Assembly (NCBI GenBank): GCA_003132865.1
Contig: PKYZ01000510.1
Span: forward strand, 12,370 to 36,100
Source of the DNA: Bryobacterales bacterium
Lineage (GTDB): Bacteria; Acidobacteriota; Terriglobia; Bryobacterales; Bryobacteraceae
Direction of reading: 5' to 3'
DNA: 23,731 nucleotides
Position numbers and translations under genes: made by a program. The notes beneath the pieces are model-generated. The model searched no databases. It saw only the letters and a list, made by a program, of their open reading frames with translations, and was not told the DNA's origin. Numbering within the stretch: position 1 is the stretch's first letter; each line of letters begins with the position of its first letter. Positions 1 through 8,172 of this stretch are shown here, piece after piece.

Positions 1-224
1 CTCGGCTGTCGGACCGGGGGGGGGCCGACTCGGGCGATGCACTCGGGCGAGGGGCCCGCCCCACCCTCTGATTGTCACTGTATTACGCGAGCCAATAAGA
101 GGACCCGGCGATCCATCCATACTGCCCTCTGTGAACCCTTCTGAGCAGTCTGGAGGCTCGCACACGCGGCCACACGCGTGGACGGTCCTGCCGTTCTCCG
201 TCGCGTACGCTAAGCGCGCGCGGC

Positions 225-1565
225 CTAAGAGGTAACCGCGATCCTGCCCACCGCATAGTTGATCAGTTGGCCGGTAGGCGTTGTGCAGGCCTGGATGCAG
301 GCCAAATAGTTTCCAGGTGCAACCGGTGCTCCAGCGTCATTCAGCCCGTTCCAGCTTAAGCTCTCTCCCGGTGCGTTGACCAGCGCGAAATCGTGCAGCG
401 TCCGGACCAGGACCACGCCGGGCTTGGCATCGCTATCCTGGATGATCTCTGCGGAAGTGTAACAGGAGGTCCGGATGTGGTAGGTGATAGCCGTCGACTG
501 GCCCGCCGAGATTGAAATTGTGCGTGGCGAGGCAACCGGCTGCCACAGAACCGGGGGGGTTGTCGCGGGAATGAAAGGGTACGGAGTGTACGCGTCGCCC
601 AACACGGTGACGTTGCTGGTATCCGGCGGCCCCAGGCCCGCTTGCGACGCATAGTCCAAATAGGTCACAGCTTTTTGGGGAATCTCCATAACATTCAGCC
701 CCACCCGGTCCACCGCCACCGGATTCAGGCCCGCCAGCACCACATTCACGGCGACGGGTGTTCCGTTTATGGGGCCTTCGCCTTCCATACCCCAAACGCC
801 GTCGATCACGGCGAATCCGATCGGCCGCACCAGATTGAGATCCATGATCGATAGATCGATGCCGCGCAGATGCAAGTCATGGCGCGGATAGCCTGTGGCG
901 ACCGGTTGGGCGTAGGCTGTCTCGGAAGCCAGGCCGACCAGGTTTTTCATGGACAGCGTGGCTACCGCGTTTTGGTGGGTCTTCAGTTTGGCCGCGCTGA
1001 TAAAGAAAGTATTCGGTTGCAGCACGAGCGACGGTACCCACATCGCTCGATAGGCGTAACCGCCGCCGGGCACGGGGTGTAGAACGTAGGTCCCCGTCCG
1101 CAAATCTACCAGTTGCACTTGCGGATAGTTCTGAAAGACCGCCGTATAACCACACGGGCCGAAGTTCGAACGTTTTCCAGGCGCCGCAGCTTCGACGATG
1201 AGAATCTGGGCCGCCCCTGCCGCGAGGCAGAGATCCACGATAGCCTGCGCCACTAGCGGGTCGGTCGTGGCGCCGGAGGTGGACGGTTTGCCAATCACCA
1301 GGTTGGGCTTGATCACCACCGTCTGCCCGGCAAGGTTGGTGGGAAACTGCCCACAAGCGGACAGAGCCACCGACGCTGCAGTATACGGATCGCTGGAATA
1401 GCCGGCGCCTACATAGTAAGGGGGTCTGCTTGATGCTTTGGCGGCAGCCAGGAAGGCTGAGTTGGCCGCCAGCAACTGGATGAAAGACCGCCTGTCAATC
1501 CCGGACACGGCGCGGCTCACCCTGCCTTTGCGTGAATCGGTCACGGCAACATTAAACGGAAGCAT
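225..1565 (-). CDS. Tat-exported DUF362 domain protein with C-terminal Ig-like domain
   Basis: The 446-residue product has a twin-arginine signal (DRRSFIQLL, Arg25-Arg26) followed by an alanine-rich stretch, so export as a folded protein is likely. Residues about 70-300 read as a DUF362 domain: VVIKPNLV, GATTDP, an AAGAAQILIVEAA segment, KTHQNAVATLSMKN and NPVAVDRVGL are the usual landmarks. The last 90 residues resemble a FlgD-type Ig-like domain (WNGLNDAGAPVAPGNYL). The biochemical role of DUF362 proteins is poorly known; some carry iron-sulphur clusters, but I see no ferredoxin-type cysteine cluster here. The ATG lies 227 bp from the divergent enolase-superfamily gene, which is also Tat-exported, so the two may share a regulatory region. 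The family call is firm and the function is unknown. Confidence 0.85.
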   Translation of the reverse strand: MLPFNVAVTDSRKGRVSRAVSGIDRRSFIQLLAANSAFLAAAKASSRPPYYVGAGYSSDPYTAASVALSACGQFPTNLAGQTVVIKPNLVIGKPSTSGATTDPLVAQAIVDLCLAAGAAQILIVEAAAPGKRSNFGPCGYTAVFQNYPQVQLVDLRTGTYVLHPVPGGGYAYRAMWVPSLVLQPNTFFISAAKLKTHQNAVATLSMKNLVGLASETAYAQPVATGYPRHDLHLRGIDLSIMDLNLVRPIGFAVIDGVWGMEGEGPINGTPVAVNVVLAGLNPVAVDRVGLNVMEIPQKAVTYLDYASQAGLGPPDTSNVTVLGDAYTPYPFIPATTPPVLWQPVASPRTISISAGQSTAITYHIRTSCYTSAEIIQDSDAKPGVVLVRTLHDFALVNAPGESLSWNGLNDAGAPVAPGNYLACIQACTTPTGQLINYAVGRIAVTS

Positions 1566-1739
1566 CTATCCCCTGCCCTGTCAATCATAGCTGGCCCGCG
1601 GCATAATTTACAAGGGGGGCTGGCCACGCCGGCGCGGCTGGGCACGCCCGGCTGAGCGGCGGACGCAGCGGTCGAAGCGGTTAATCTAAATCCATGCGGA
1701 CCTGATGGGACGTTGCGGTCCCCTGGCTCGCGCGCAGGC

Positions 1740-1766
1740 TTGGTAAGCCGCGACGGGCACTATAAT
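1740..1766 (+). promoter_or_regulatory. Probable promoter of the enolase-superfamily gene
   Basis: A perfect TATAAT lies at 1761-1766, with a weak TTGGTA at 1740-1745 (15 bp spacer). A ribosome binding site TAGGAG at 1777-1782 precedes the ATG at 1793. The -10 is convincing and the -35 is poor. Confidence 0.5.
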
Positions 1767-1792
1767 GGTGGATCTGTAGGAGACCACAACAC

Positions 1793-3196
1793 ATGCCAAA
1801 GCACGAGCGGACGCGCATAGGCCGCCGCGAGCTTCTCAAGACATCCGCCGCCCTGTTGGGTGGAGCGGTGTTGGGCGCGCGGGCCAAAGCCGCTCCGGAG
1901 CCGCCCTTTCAAAACGTCAACACCAACTCGAGCCCTTCCACTTTGAAGATTACCGATCTGCGGGTGGCCACCGTGCGCAAGCCCGGTCCGAGCCCCTGCA
2001 CTATCATCCGGCTCGACACCAACCAGGGCGTCTACGGACTCGGCGAAGTCCGCGACGGCGCCAGCGCTACCTACGCGCTGTTCCTCAAGAGCCGCGTGGC
2101 CGGCGAGAATCCGCTCCGCATCACCTACATATTCGAGAAAATCAAACAGTTCGGTGGCCACGCGCGGCAGGCGGGCGGAGTGGTGGCCGTCGAAGAGGCT
2201 CTCTGGGATATCGCCGGCAAGGTCTATGGCGTGCCCATCTACCAGATGTTGGGCGGCAAATTCCGCGACAAGATTCGCATTTACGCCGATACCGAGGAGT
2301 CCCCGGATGTCACGGAATACGCCAAGCGCCTGAAGGCTCGCAAGGAAGAAATGGGCCTCACATGGCTGAAGATGGACTTAGGCATCAACATGGTCGCCAA
2401 CGTTCCCGGAACCGTGACCATGCCATCCGGAGAGACCCCTTGGGAGCGGAACCAACTGCCCCATCCGTTCACCGCGGCGGAGGTAACTGAGAAAGGAATC
2501 GAGAAGCTCTGCGAATACGTAGCGGCGGCGCGCGAGGCCGTGGGCATGGAGATTCCGCTCTCCATGGATCACTTGGGCCACCTCGGTGTGAATTCCATCA
2601 TACGGCTGGGAAAGGCTTACGAGAAATACAACCTCTCTTGGATGGAGGATGTGATTCCCTGGCAATACACCGACCTTTTGCAGCGCATCACGATGGAAAG
2701 CCCCACCCCCATCCTCACCGGCGAAGATATTTACCTGAAGGAATCGTTCATCAATCTGTGCGCGAAGCACGCGGTCAGCAAGATTCATCCGGATATCTCC
2801 ACATCGGGCGGTATCCTCGAGACCCATAAGATCGGAGACGCCGCCATGGAATACGGCGTGCCGATGGCCATGCACTATGCCGGTCTGCCGATCGGCGCGC
2901 TCGCCAGCGTTCACTGCGCCGCGGCCACCGAGAACTTCCTCGCCTGCGAGAATCACTCGCTGGATGTCCCCTGGTGGCAGGATCTCGTGGAGGGTATCGA
3001 AAAGCCCATCATCAACAAAGGCTTCATCACCGTCCCCGGCAAACCGGGCCTCGGCATCACACTCAACGAGGATGTAGTGCGCCAGCATTTGGCGCCGGAT
3101 ACGGGCTTCTTCGAGCCCACGCCCATGTGGGACAAAGAACATTCCTGGGACCGGCTCTGGAGCATGGCGCCGAAAGTGCCGGCCCAGGCAGGATAA
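1793..3196 (+). CDS. Tat-exported mandelate racemase/muconate-lactonizing-type (enolase superfamily) enzyme
   Basis: The 467-residue protein starts with a twin-arginine signal (GRRELLKTSAALLGG, Arg11-Arg12) ending near AKA33. The rest is a complete enolase-superfamily fold: an N-terminal capping domain about 50-165, then a barrel. Visible active-site candidates are Lys193 (WLKMDLG), the metal ligands Asp259 (SMDH), Glu285 (MEDVIPW) and Glu311 (TGEDIY), and His361 in MAMHYAGLP. The Asp-Glu-Glu triad with a later His resembles the sugar-acid dehydratase subgroups (galactonate/mannonate type), which abstract a proton next to a carboxylate and eliminate water. The substrate cannot be read from the sequence. 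Tat export would put the reaction in the periplasm, which is unusual for the superfamily but common in Planctomycetes and Acidobacteria. A promoter and a ribosome binding site precede the ATG. Confidence 0.88.
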   Translation: MPKHERTRIGRRELLKTSAALLGGAVLGARAKAAPEPPFQNVNTNSSPSTLKITDLRVATVRKPGPSPCTIIRLDTNQGVYGLGEVRDGASATYALFLKSRVAGENPLRITYIFEKIKQFGGHARQAGGVVAVEEALWDIAGKVYGVPIYQMLGGKFRDKIRIYADTEESPDVTEYAKRLKARKEEMGLTWLKMDLGINMVANVPGTVTMPSGETPWERNQLPHPFTAAEVTEKGIEKLCEYVAAAREAVGMEIPLSMDHLGHLGVNSIIRLGKAYEKYNLSWMEDVIPWQYTDLLQRITMESPTPILTGEDIYLKESFINLCAKHAVSKIHPDISTSGGILETHKIGDAAMEYGVPMAMHYAGLPIGALASVHCAAATENFLACENHSLDVPWWQDLVEGIEKPIINKGFITVPGKPGLGITLNEDVVRQHLAPDTGFFEPTPMWDKEHSWDRLWSMAPKVPAQAG

Positions 3197-3200
3197 GATC

Positions 3201-3303
3201 TTAGCCGCAGATGCACGCAGATACACGCAGATGAAAAACAGGTGCTGGACTCGTCACTTATCACCCGTTTTATCCGCGTGCATCTGTGTGCATCTGTGGC
3301 TAA
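3201..3303. repeat. Inverted repeat with 34-nt arms (interspersed-repeat type)
   Basis: Arms at 3201-3234 and 3270-3303 are inverted copies differing at only a few positions; several differences are G-to-A exchanges that leave G:U pairs in RNA. Each arm contains two or three units of the form CACGCAGAT. I recall this CACGCAGAT-type sequence as a very common dispersed repeat in Acidobacteria, Planctomycetes and related genomes. It is the only copy in this window. It begins 4 nt after the stop of the upstream gene and runs through the first 24 codons of the TPR gene. Confidence 0.75.
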
Positions 3304-4433
3304 TGTTCTTTGCCTTGGGAGCGGCCGCGCAGCCCGCCGATACGCGGCAGATATTCGAGCGGGGACAGCACGCCATGGATGCCGGCGACCTCGCCGCGGC
3401 GGAAAAGGCCTTCCGCGCGGTGTTGGCGGCCGAACCGGACAATGTGGGCGCGCACGGCAATCTGGCCGTTGTGCACATGCGCCGCAAGGAGTGGAACCGA
3501 GCCCTGTCGGAGTTGCGCGCCGCCGAGCGGCTCGCGCCCAGCATGCCCGGCATTCGGCTGAATATCGGCTTGGTCTATTACCGGCAGGCCGATTATCAGC
3601 ACGCTATTCAACCCTTCGAGTCTGTCGTGCACGATCAGCCGGAATCCACCCAGGCCCGCTACCTCTTGGGGCTCTGCTATTTCTTCAAGGAACGCTACGC
3701 GGAGGCCGCCCAAACGCTCGAGCCGCTGTGGCCGCGCGAGTCCGAAAACCTGAACTACCTCTACGTGGTGTCCATCGCTGCTAACAAGGCCGGGCTCACG
3801 GAGCTCGATCGGCGCGCCACTACACACCTGATCGAAGTCGGCCATGACTCCGCCCAGTTCCACTTAATCATCGGCAAGGCGCACGTGGGCGCCGCGATGT
3901 ACGAGCGGGCCATGGATGAGTTCCAGCAATCCGCGCGTATAGATCCGAAGCTGCCCTTGGTGCATTACTTCCTGGGAACCGAGTACCGGCGGCAAAACGA
4001 CCTCGAACGGGCCAAGCGGGAATTCCTCAAAGATATCGCTATCGCACCGGACGTGGCTTACGACTATGACGAACTCGGCGCGGTCTGTTACGCCCTTAAC
4101 CAGATTCCGGAAGCCGCGCGCTACTTCAAAGAGGCCCTACGCCTGGATCCCGCACTGGGTACGTCCGACTACGGGCTGGCCAAGATCTACAAGCAGCAGG
4201 GCAAGTACGCCGCGGCGCTCGATGCGCTGCGCGCCGCCGGCGCGATCGACCCGCAGAGCTCCAGCGTGTACTATCTGCGCGGCCAGGTCCTCTTCGCCAT
4301 GGGACGCCGCCGGGAGGCCAAGTCCGAATTCGACGAAGCCGCCCGCCTGAAACAGGCCACCCGCGACGAGCTGGAGCGCAAGATCAGCGGCCAGCACCCC
4401 TCAGACCCGCAATTGGCGCACGAAGACCAGTAG
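3231..4433 (+). CDS. Secreted tetratricopeptide repeat protein
   Basis: The 400-residue product has a signal peptide-like N-terminus (hydrophobic stretch LSACICVHLWLMFFALGAAA, cleavage near AAAQ34), then about nine or ten TPR units from residue 37 almost to the end. Typical units are AGDLAAAEKAFRAVLAAEPDN, LRLDPALGTSDYGLAKIYK and KYAAALDALRAAGAIDPQSS. TPR arrays are protein-binding scaffolds, and no catalytic domain is visible. The start at 3231 lies inside the inverted repeat, so residues 1-24 are repeat-encoded. An alternative ATG at 3303 would leave MFFALGAAAQ, too short for a good signal peptide. There is no clear ribosome binding site for either start. Its partner is unknown; it follows the enolase-superfamily gene on the same strand. 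Confidence 0.82.
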   Translation: MKNRCWTRHLSPVLSACICVHLWLMFFALGAAAQPADTRQIFERGQHAMDAGDLAAAEKAFRAVLAAEPDNVGAHGNLAVVHMRRKEWNRALSELRAAERLAPSMPGIRLNIGLVYYRQADYQHAIQPFESVVHDQPESTQARYLLGLCYFFKERYAEAAQTLEPLWPRESENLNYLYVVSIAANKAGLTELDRRATTHLIEVGHDSAQFHLIIGKAHVGAAMYERAMDEFQQSARIDPKLPLVHYFLGTEYRRQNDLERAKREFLKDIAIAPDVAYDYDELGAVCYALNQIPEAARYFKEALRLDPALGTSDYGLAKIYKQQGKYAAALDALRAAGAIDPQSSSVYYLRGQVLFAMGRRREAKSEFDEAARLKQATRDELERKISGQHPSDPQLAHEDQ

Positions 4434-4500
4434 CCCTTCCAGCCCGCCAAACGGTAGTCGTAGTACCCCTTGATCCCAAGACCGGAAACGCACACAATCA

Positions 4501-5145
4501 ATGTTAGATATCCTTTTATCTTATGTTGAACCGGTTGTGGACGGTAAGCCAATGCTAACGGTGCTCTCTGTGGCTCTCACTGGGTTTGTCTGCGTGGCGC
4601 TGTATTCTGCTGCACGAAAGCTCACCGCCGCCCTGGCGCTTATCCTGTTGGTAGTCACCGGTACGGCAACCCTTCTGATACGAGACAGCTTACTCGCAAC
4701 TGATCTGCTGGTGGGTTCCCTCGCTCTGTGCCTGGGAATGCTCGTCGGACAATGGATCCGGTCCCGAACGGCCCTCGCCATTTTTGTGGTGACCGCCGCC
4801 GTTGGCGATTTAACTTCGTTCTTTGCCGGCCCAACGCGATCCTTGATCGGCGGTAGCGCGCGGGCGCTGCGTTATCTGGCGATCTGCATGACACTGGGCA
4901 ATCACGTCTACGCGGTCGTCGGCATTGGCGATCTCGTTCTCCTCACAGCTTGTTCGATCGCCATCCGAAATTGCAGGTATCCGGAATGGGCGGCATTCGC
5001 CCTGCCTCTATCCGGAATACTTGGGGCGCTGTTGCTGGCCCTTTCTGTTGGGCCATTACCAGCGTTGCCGTTCCTGGCCGCGGCTGTGCTCGGATATCAA
5101 TATCTGGCCAAAGATGCGCCCAGGCGTGCCAGGACGATCGGCTGA
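4501..5145 (+). CDS. Polytopic membrane protein with GxGD intramembrane aspartyl protease motifs (presenilin-like candidate)
   Basis: The 214-residue protein has about eight hydrophobic segments (roughly 20-38, 43-60, 66-84, 90-108, 122-140, 141-157, 164-182, 185-203). Three motifs occur in the order and spacing of presenilin/signal peptide peptidase enzymes (peptidase family A22). They are an aspartate in a membrane segment (AAVGDLTSFFAGPTR, Asp103), GIGD at 141-144 opening the next segment but one, and PALP at 187-190 in the last helix. In that family the two aspartates are catalytic and PAL shapes the active site; the enzymes cleave membrane-spanning helices. At 214 residues it is much shorter than eukaryotic members. 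The first motif has no tyrosine before the aspartate. The ATG has no obvious ribosome binding site, and a second in-frame ATG lies at codon 18. The 3' end overlaps the convergent methyltransferase by 49 bp. Confidence 0.6.
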   Translation: MLDILLSYVEPVVDGKPMLTVLSVALTGFVCVALYSAARKLTAALALILLVVTGTATLLIRDSLLATDLLVGSLALCLGMLVGQWIRSRTALAIFVVTAAVGDLTSFFAGPTRSLIGGSARALRYLAICMTLGNHVYAVVGIGDLVLLTACSIAIRNCRYPEWAAFALPLSGILGALLLALSVGPLPALPFLAAAVLGYQYLAKDAPRRARTIG

Positions 5146-5860
5146 TAGTATCCGCTTTCGGCAGGCTCCATCCAGCGCACCGCGGTGAACCCAGCCTCCT
5201 CCAGCGCGCGCGTCACCATCGCGCGCGGCACGGCGTGAAATGCCGAAGTGAAGTGATGGCTCCCCCAACCCGCAGCAGTCTCGCGCGTGATGTAGAGGTG
5301 CATCGTATAGCGGCGCTCGCCGGTCCAATCCCAGACCTGATGCACGATCCGGCGCCGGCCGCCGTCTTCATGGAACGCGGGACCGTGAAAGGCCGGGCGT
5401 TCGCGCGCCAAAGCGTCGTAATCGCGAATGGTGGCGAGCAGGATACCGCCGCGATCGAGTTGGCGCGCGGCGCTGGCTGCGGCCTGCCGCACGTCATCTT
5501 CGGAAGGCAGATGCGCGAAGGCGTTGTCGGCGATCAGAACCGCATCGAACGTCGTGCCCGGCACGGCGGATAAATCGCGCAGATCGGCGGCGTAAAGCGG
5601 GATCGCCAGATTCCGCGCCGCGGTCTCAACGCGCGCCCGCGCCACGGCGGCCTCGCTGAGGTCCGACCCAGTGACGGCGTGGCCGCGCATCGCCAACCCA
5701 ATGGCCTGCGTGCCGATTCCGCACACGGCATCCAGAATACGCACCGGAGTCTTGCCACAGGCGGCTTCGATCAGCGGGCCGAGCACGCTCGCCTGGCGCG
5801 CGATCGAGGCGTCCCAGTTCTGAAAATCAGGTGATAGTAGGCGGCGAGGTCGTCGTACAT
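5097..5860 (-). CDS. Class I SAM-dependent methyltransferase, apparent frameshift near the N-terminus
   Basis: The Rossmann motif I (ILDAVCGIGTQAIGLA) and the acidic loop after strand 2 (VTGSDLS), then DAVLIADNAFAHL and an RGGILLATIRDY strand, mark a small-molecule methyltransferase related to glycine/sarcosine-type enzymes. In the long frame the only start is a GTG at 5786. That gives 229 residues and omits the usual N-terminal helix. The missing part is present in another frame: an ATG at 5860 encodes MYDDLAAYYHLIF, and the long frame resumes with QNWDASIARQASVLGPL. One extra base in the four-A run at 5823-5826 would join them. The gene is therefore either truncated, recently frameshifted or mis-sequenced. 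Its substrate is unknown. The 3' end overlaps the presenilin-like gene on the other strand. Confidence 0.75.
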
Positions 5861-5987
5861 ACTGATATCATAGCCACCAGGCATGACAGGCTGACGTGGA
5901 CGTCAACCGCGGGACTGGAGTTCCTCCGCCACGAATCGCGCACCTTGCTCCGGTTAAACACGGCGACACCATCGTTTGGGCGACAAC

Positions 5988-6062
5988 CGCTTGCCTACGC
6001 GCGCGGCTCGGTACCACACCCATTCGGAGCCGGGCCCAGAGGGCGCCCCGTCAGGGAGCGGA
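5988..6062. repeat. Palindromic interspersed repeat element, about 75 bp
   Basis: The element runs from CCGCTTGCCTACG to CGTCAGGGAGCGG, so its ends (CCGCT/AGCGG) are inverted. Inside, CGGCTC and GAGCCG form a second pair. The sequence TACGCGCGCGGCTCGG, readable as LAYARGSV, is one I recall as a frequent dispersed motif in Acidobacteria genomes. It abuts the decayed FecR gene exactly where that gene loses homology. Confidence 0.55.
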
Positions 6063-6457
6063 TGCGAAGATTGGGCGTGTCGATCTCGATGGTCCCGAAA
6101 AGATTCCTGACGCGTACAACCAGTGTGCCCGCCGAGAGGCGCACTTGAACGGAGCGGTCGTCAACGTTCATGTGGTTCGATCGCCGAGCCGGAACGCCGT
6201 GCCGGGCACATGTACCTCGGCGCGCGCCGCGCTGCCGGTATAGAGCTGATCGCCATCGTAAGCGGGCGATTGACGGTGGCGGCCACCCAATCCGTGACTC
6301 CGGTTGGTTCAAAAGACACCGCGCCGCTGACATAGCTGATTCGTCCGGCCCGCGAAGCCTGATCTTGCGCTGCGAGCACGCTTTGCAAAGTGTCAGCCCA
6401 CACACTTCGATGGGCGGACATCAGAAGTATTGACACGAGCCGGAGGCGGTGCCATAC
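6063..6457 (-). pseudogene. Remnant of a FecR-domain (secreted regulator/adhesion-type) gene
   Basis: Three frames must be stitched together. The first gives a signal peptide-like stretch (WHRLRLVSILLMSAH...VWA) and RISYVSGAVSFEPTG...DWVAATVNRPLT. The second gives GDQLYTGSAARAEVHVPGT and AFRLGDRTT. The third gives NVDDRSVQVRLSAGTLVVR followed by GTIEIDTPNL. Together these form the conserved opening of an acidobacterial FecR-domain protein. Each frame change is explained by one missing base (near 6255 and near 6170). After IDTPNLRI, homology stops at the palindromic repeat at 6062, so most of the original gene is gone. In this family the intact proteins are envelope proteins several hundred residues long. 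The 5' end overlaps the promoter of the divergent ammonia-lyase. Confidence 0.7.
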
Positions 6458-6487
6458 TGTAGCCAGAACACCACCGCACTGTGGTGT
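6430..6487 (+). promoter_or_regulatory. Promoter and palindromic site upstream of the ammonia-lyase
   Basis: TTGACA at 6430-6435 and CATACT at 6453-6458 are separated by exactly 17 bp. A perfect inverted repeat, ACACCAC at 6468-6474 and GTGGTGT at 6481-6487 with a 6-nt spacer, lies at or just after the expected transcription start. It could be an operator or a leader hairpin. Confidence 0.55.
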
Positions 6488-6500
6488 ACGGGATGCAAGC

Positions 6501-8114
6501 ATGGCGACTCTGATCACTCCCACCGCGGCAGTCTGTATTTCCCAGAACCATCTTTCACTGGACGAAATCATTGCCGTAGCGCGGCATGGGCAGAGCGTCG
6601 CGCTGAGCGCGGACGAGGAATTCCGGCGGCGGATCAGCCGCAGCCGCGAAGCGCTCGAACACAAGCTGGCGGCGGGCGAAGTGGTCTACGGAGTCAACAC
6701 CGGCTTCGGCGGGAATGCGCGATACGTGATCCCGTCGGACGAGTTGGCGCACCATCAGCAGAACCTGCTCGAGTTTCTGTCGTGCGGCGTGGGCGAGCCT
6801 TTGCCGGAAGAAGCCGTGCGGGCCGCCATCCTGTTGCGCGCGAACGCGCTGGCCCGCGGATTTTCGGCCGTGCGCCTGGTGGTCATCGAGCGCCTGCTGG
6901 ACCTGTTGAATCACCGCATCACGCCGGTTGTGCCGCGCTTCGGTTCGGTGGGCGCCAGCGGCGATCTGTGCCCTTCGGCTTACATCACGCGCGTCATGGC
7001 GGGGCGCGGCGAGGCGTTTTACAAAGGATGCCGCGTGCCTGCCGCGGAGGCGCTGCACAACGAGGGCATTGAGCGGCTTCGCCTGGAAGCCAAGGAAGGC
7101 CTGGCGCTGCTCAACGGCACCACGGTGATGACGGGCGTCGGCTCGATTGTGGTGGATGAGGCGGCATATCTGTTCCGGTTGTCGCTGGGCGCGCTGGCGA
7201 TGGCCGCGGAGGCTCTGGGATCGTCGCCCGACTATTATCATCCGGCGATCCACATGGCGAAGCATCATCCGGGCCAGCTTGCGGTAGCGGAGATGCTCAA
7301 CTCCCTGCTGTTCGACTCAAAGCTGGCCGTGCCGTTGGACGAGATCCGCGGCCGGGTGCAAGAGGCCAACCGTCGGGCCAACGGGAGCAATGGCAGCCAT
7401 GGCGTGGCGGCGGCAGACGAATCCATACAAAGCCCGTATTCGCTGCGTTGCGCGCCGCAGGGGCTGGGGCCTATGCAGGAGACGCTGGAACAATGCCGCA
7501 CGGTGATCGAGCGCGAGGCCAATTCGGTGAACGATAATCCGCTCATCGATCCGGCAGCCGACCGGGTTTACCATACGGGCAATTTTTACGGAGCGCACAT
7601 CGCGCGCGCCATGGACGGCCTGAAGCTGGACCTGGCGAATCTCGCAAACTGGCTGCACTCGCTGATGGCGCTGCTGATGGACGACCGCTTTTCAAATGGC
7701 CTGCCGCCCTCGCTAAGCCCGCACGTGGGGGTGTATCAAGGCTTCAAGGGGATGCAGATCGTGCACACCAGCTTGGTCACGGCCATGCGGCACTGGTGCG
7801 CCCCCAGCCTGATTCACACGTTGCCCACCGAGCAGTACAACCAGGACATCGTGAGTCTGGGCACGCACTCCGCTCTGACGGCCATGGACGTGGTGCGGTT
7901 GCTGCGCAGCGCGGTGGCAATCACGCTGCTATCGACGGCGCAGGCCATCGATCTGCGGCAGGGCGGCGGCCGGCTGGGGGCCGGCACGCGGCCGATCTAC
8001 CGGACAATCCGCGCGGTAAGCGCGTTTGTGGAAGCCGACCGGGCGCTGGATCGCGACATCGCCGCGGTATCCGGTCTGATCGATGGGCGGGAAATTCCAG
8101 TGCTCAAGGGGTGA
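6501..8114 (+). CDS. MIO-dependent aromatic amino acid ammonia-lyase (HAL/PAL family)
   Basis: The 537-residue protein carries all family hallmarks. They are Tyr63 in VYGVNTGFGG, the Ala-Ser-Gly triad at 152-154 (GSVGASGDL) that cyclises to the MIO cofactor, Asn205 (NGTT), Tyr313 and Arg316 (SPYSLRCAPQ), NDNP at 344-347 and EQYNQD at 444-449. These enzymes remove ammonia from His, Phe or Tyr without redox. The substrate-selectivity pair aligns to Phe92-Leu93 (NLLEFLSCGVG). Phe-Leu is typical of phenylalanine ammonia-lyases, His-Leu of tyrosine enzymes and Ser-His of histidine enzymes. NQD rather than the histidine-enzyme QED also favours an aromatic substrate. No hut genes are nearby. I chose ATG 6501 because upstream in-frame residues are not family-like and would extend across the promoter. 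An aminomutase activity is possible. Confidence 0.88.
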   Translation: MATLITPTAAVCISQNHLSLDEIIAVARHGQSVALSADEEFRRRISRSREALEHKLAAGEVVYGVNTGFGGNARYVIPSDELAHHQQNLLEFLSCGVGEPLPEEAVRAAILLRANALARGFSAVRLVVIERLLDLLNHRITPVVPRFGSVGASGDLCPSAYITRVMAGRGEAFYKGCRVPAAEALHNEGIERLRLEAKEGLALLNGTTVMTGVGSIVVDEAAYLFRLSLGALAMAAEALGSSPDYYHPAIHMAKHHPGQLAVAEMLNSLLFDSKLAVPLDEIRGRVQEANRRANGSNGSHGVAAADESIQSPYSLRCAPQGLGPMQETLEQCRTVIEREANSVNDNPLIDPAADRVYHTGNFYGAHIARAMDGLKLDLANLANWLHSLMALLMDDRFSNGLPPSLSPHVGVYQGFKGMQIVHTSLVTAMRHWCAPSLIHTLPTEQYNQDIVSLGTHSALTAMDVVRLLRSAVAITLLSTAQAIDLRQGGGRLGAGTRPIYRTIRAVSAFVEADRALDRDIAAVSGLIDGREIPVLKG

Positions 8115-8172
8115 CGCCGGTTCGGCGCGTTCACTCGCCCTCATATTCCCTCATAAATCGGCGTGAGAATTC

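Noticed and set aside
1..224. Nine-G run and short palindromes downstream of the DUF362 gene
   Set aside because: No gene, terminator or repeat family could be supported in this stretch.
5896..6243. Plus-strand open frames across the FecR remnant
   Set aside because: Arginine-rich shadow of the minus-strand gene and the GC-rich repeat; no ribosome binding site or family signal.
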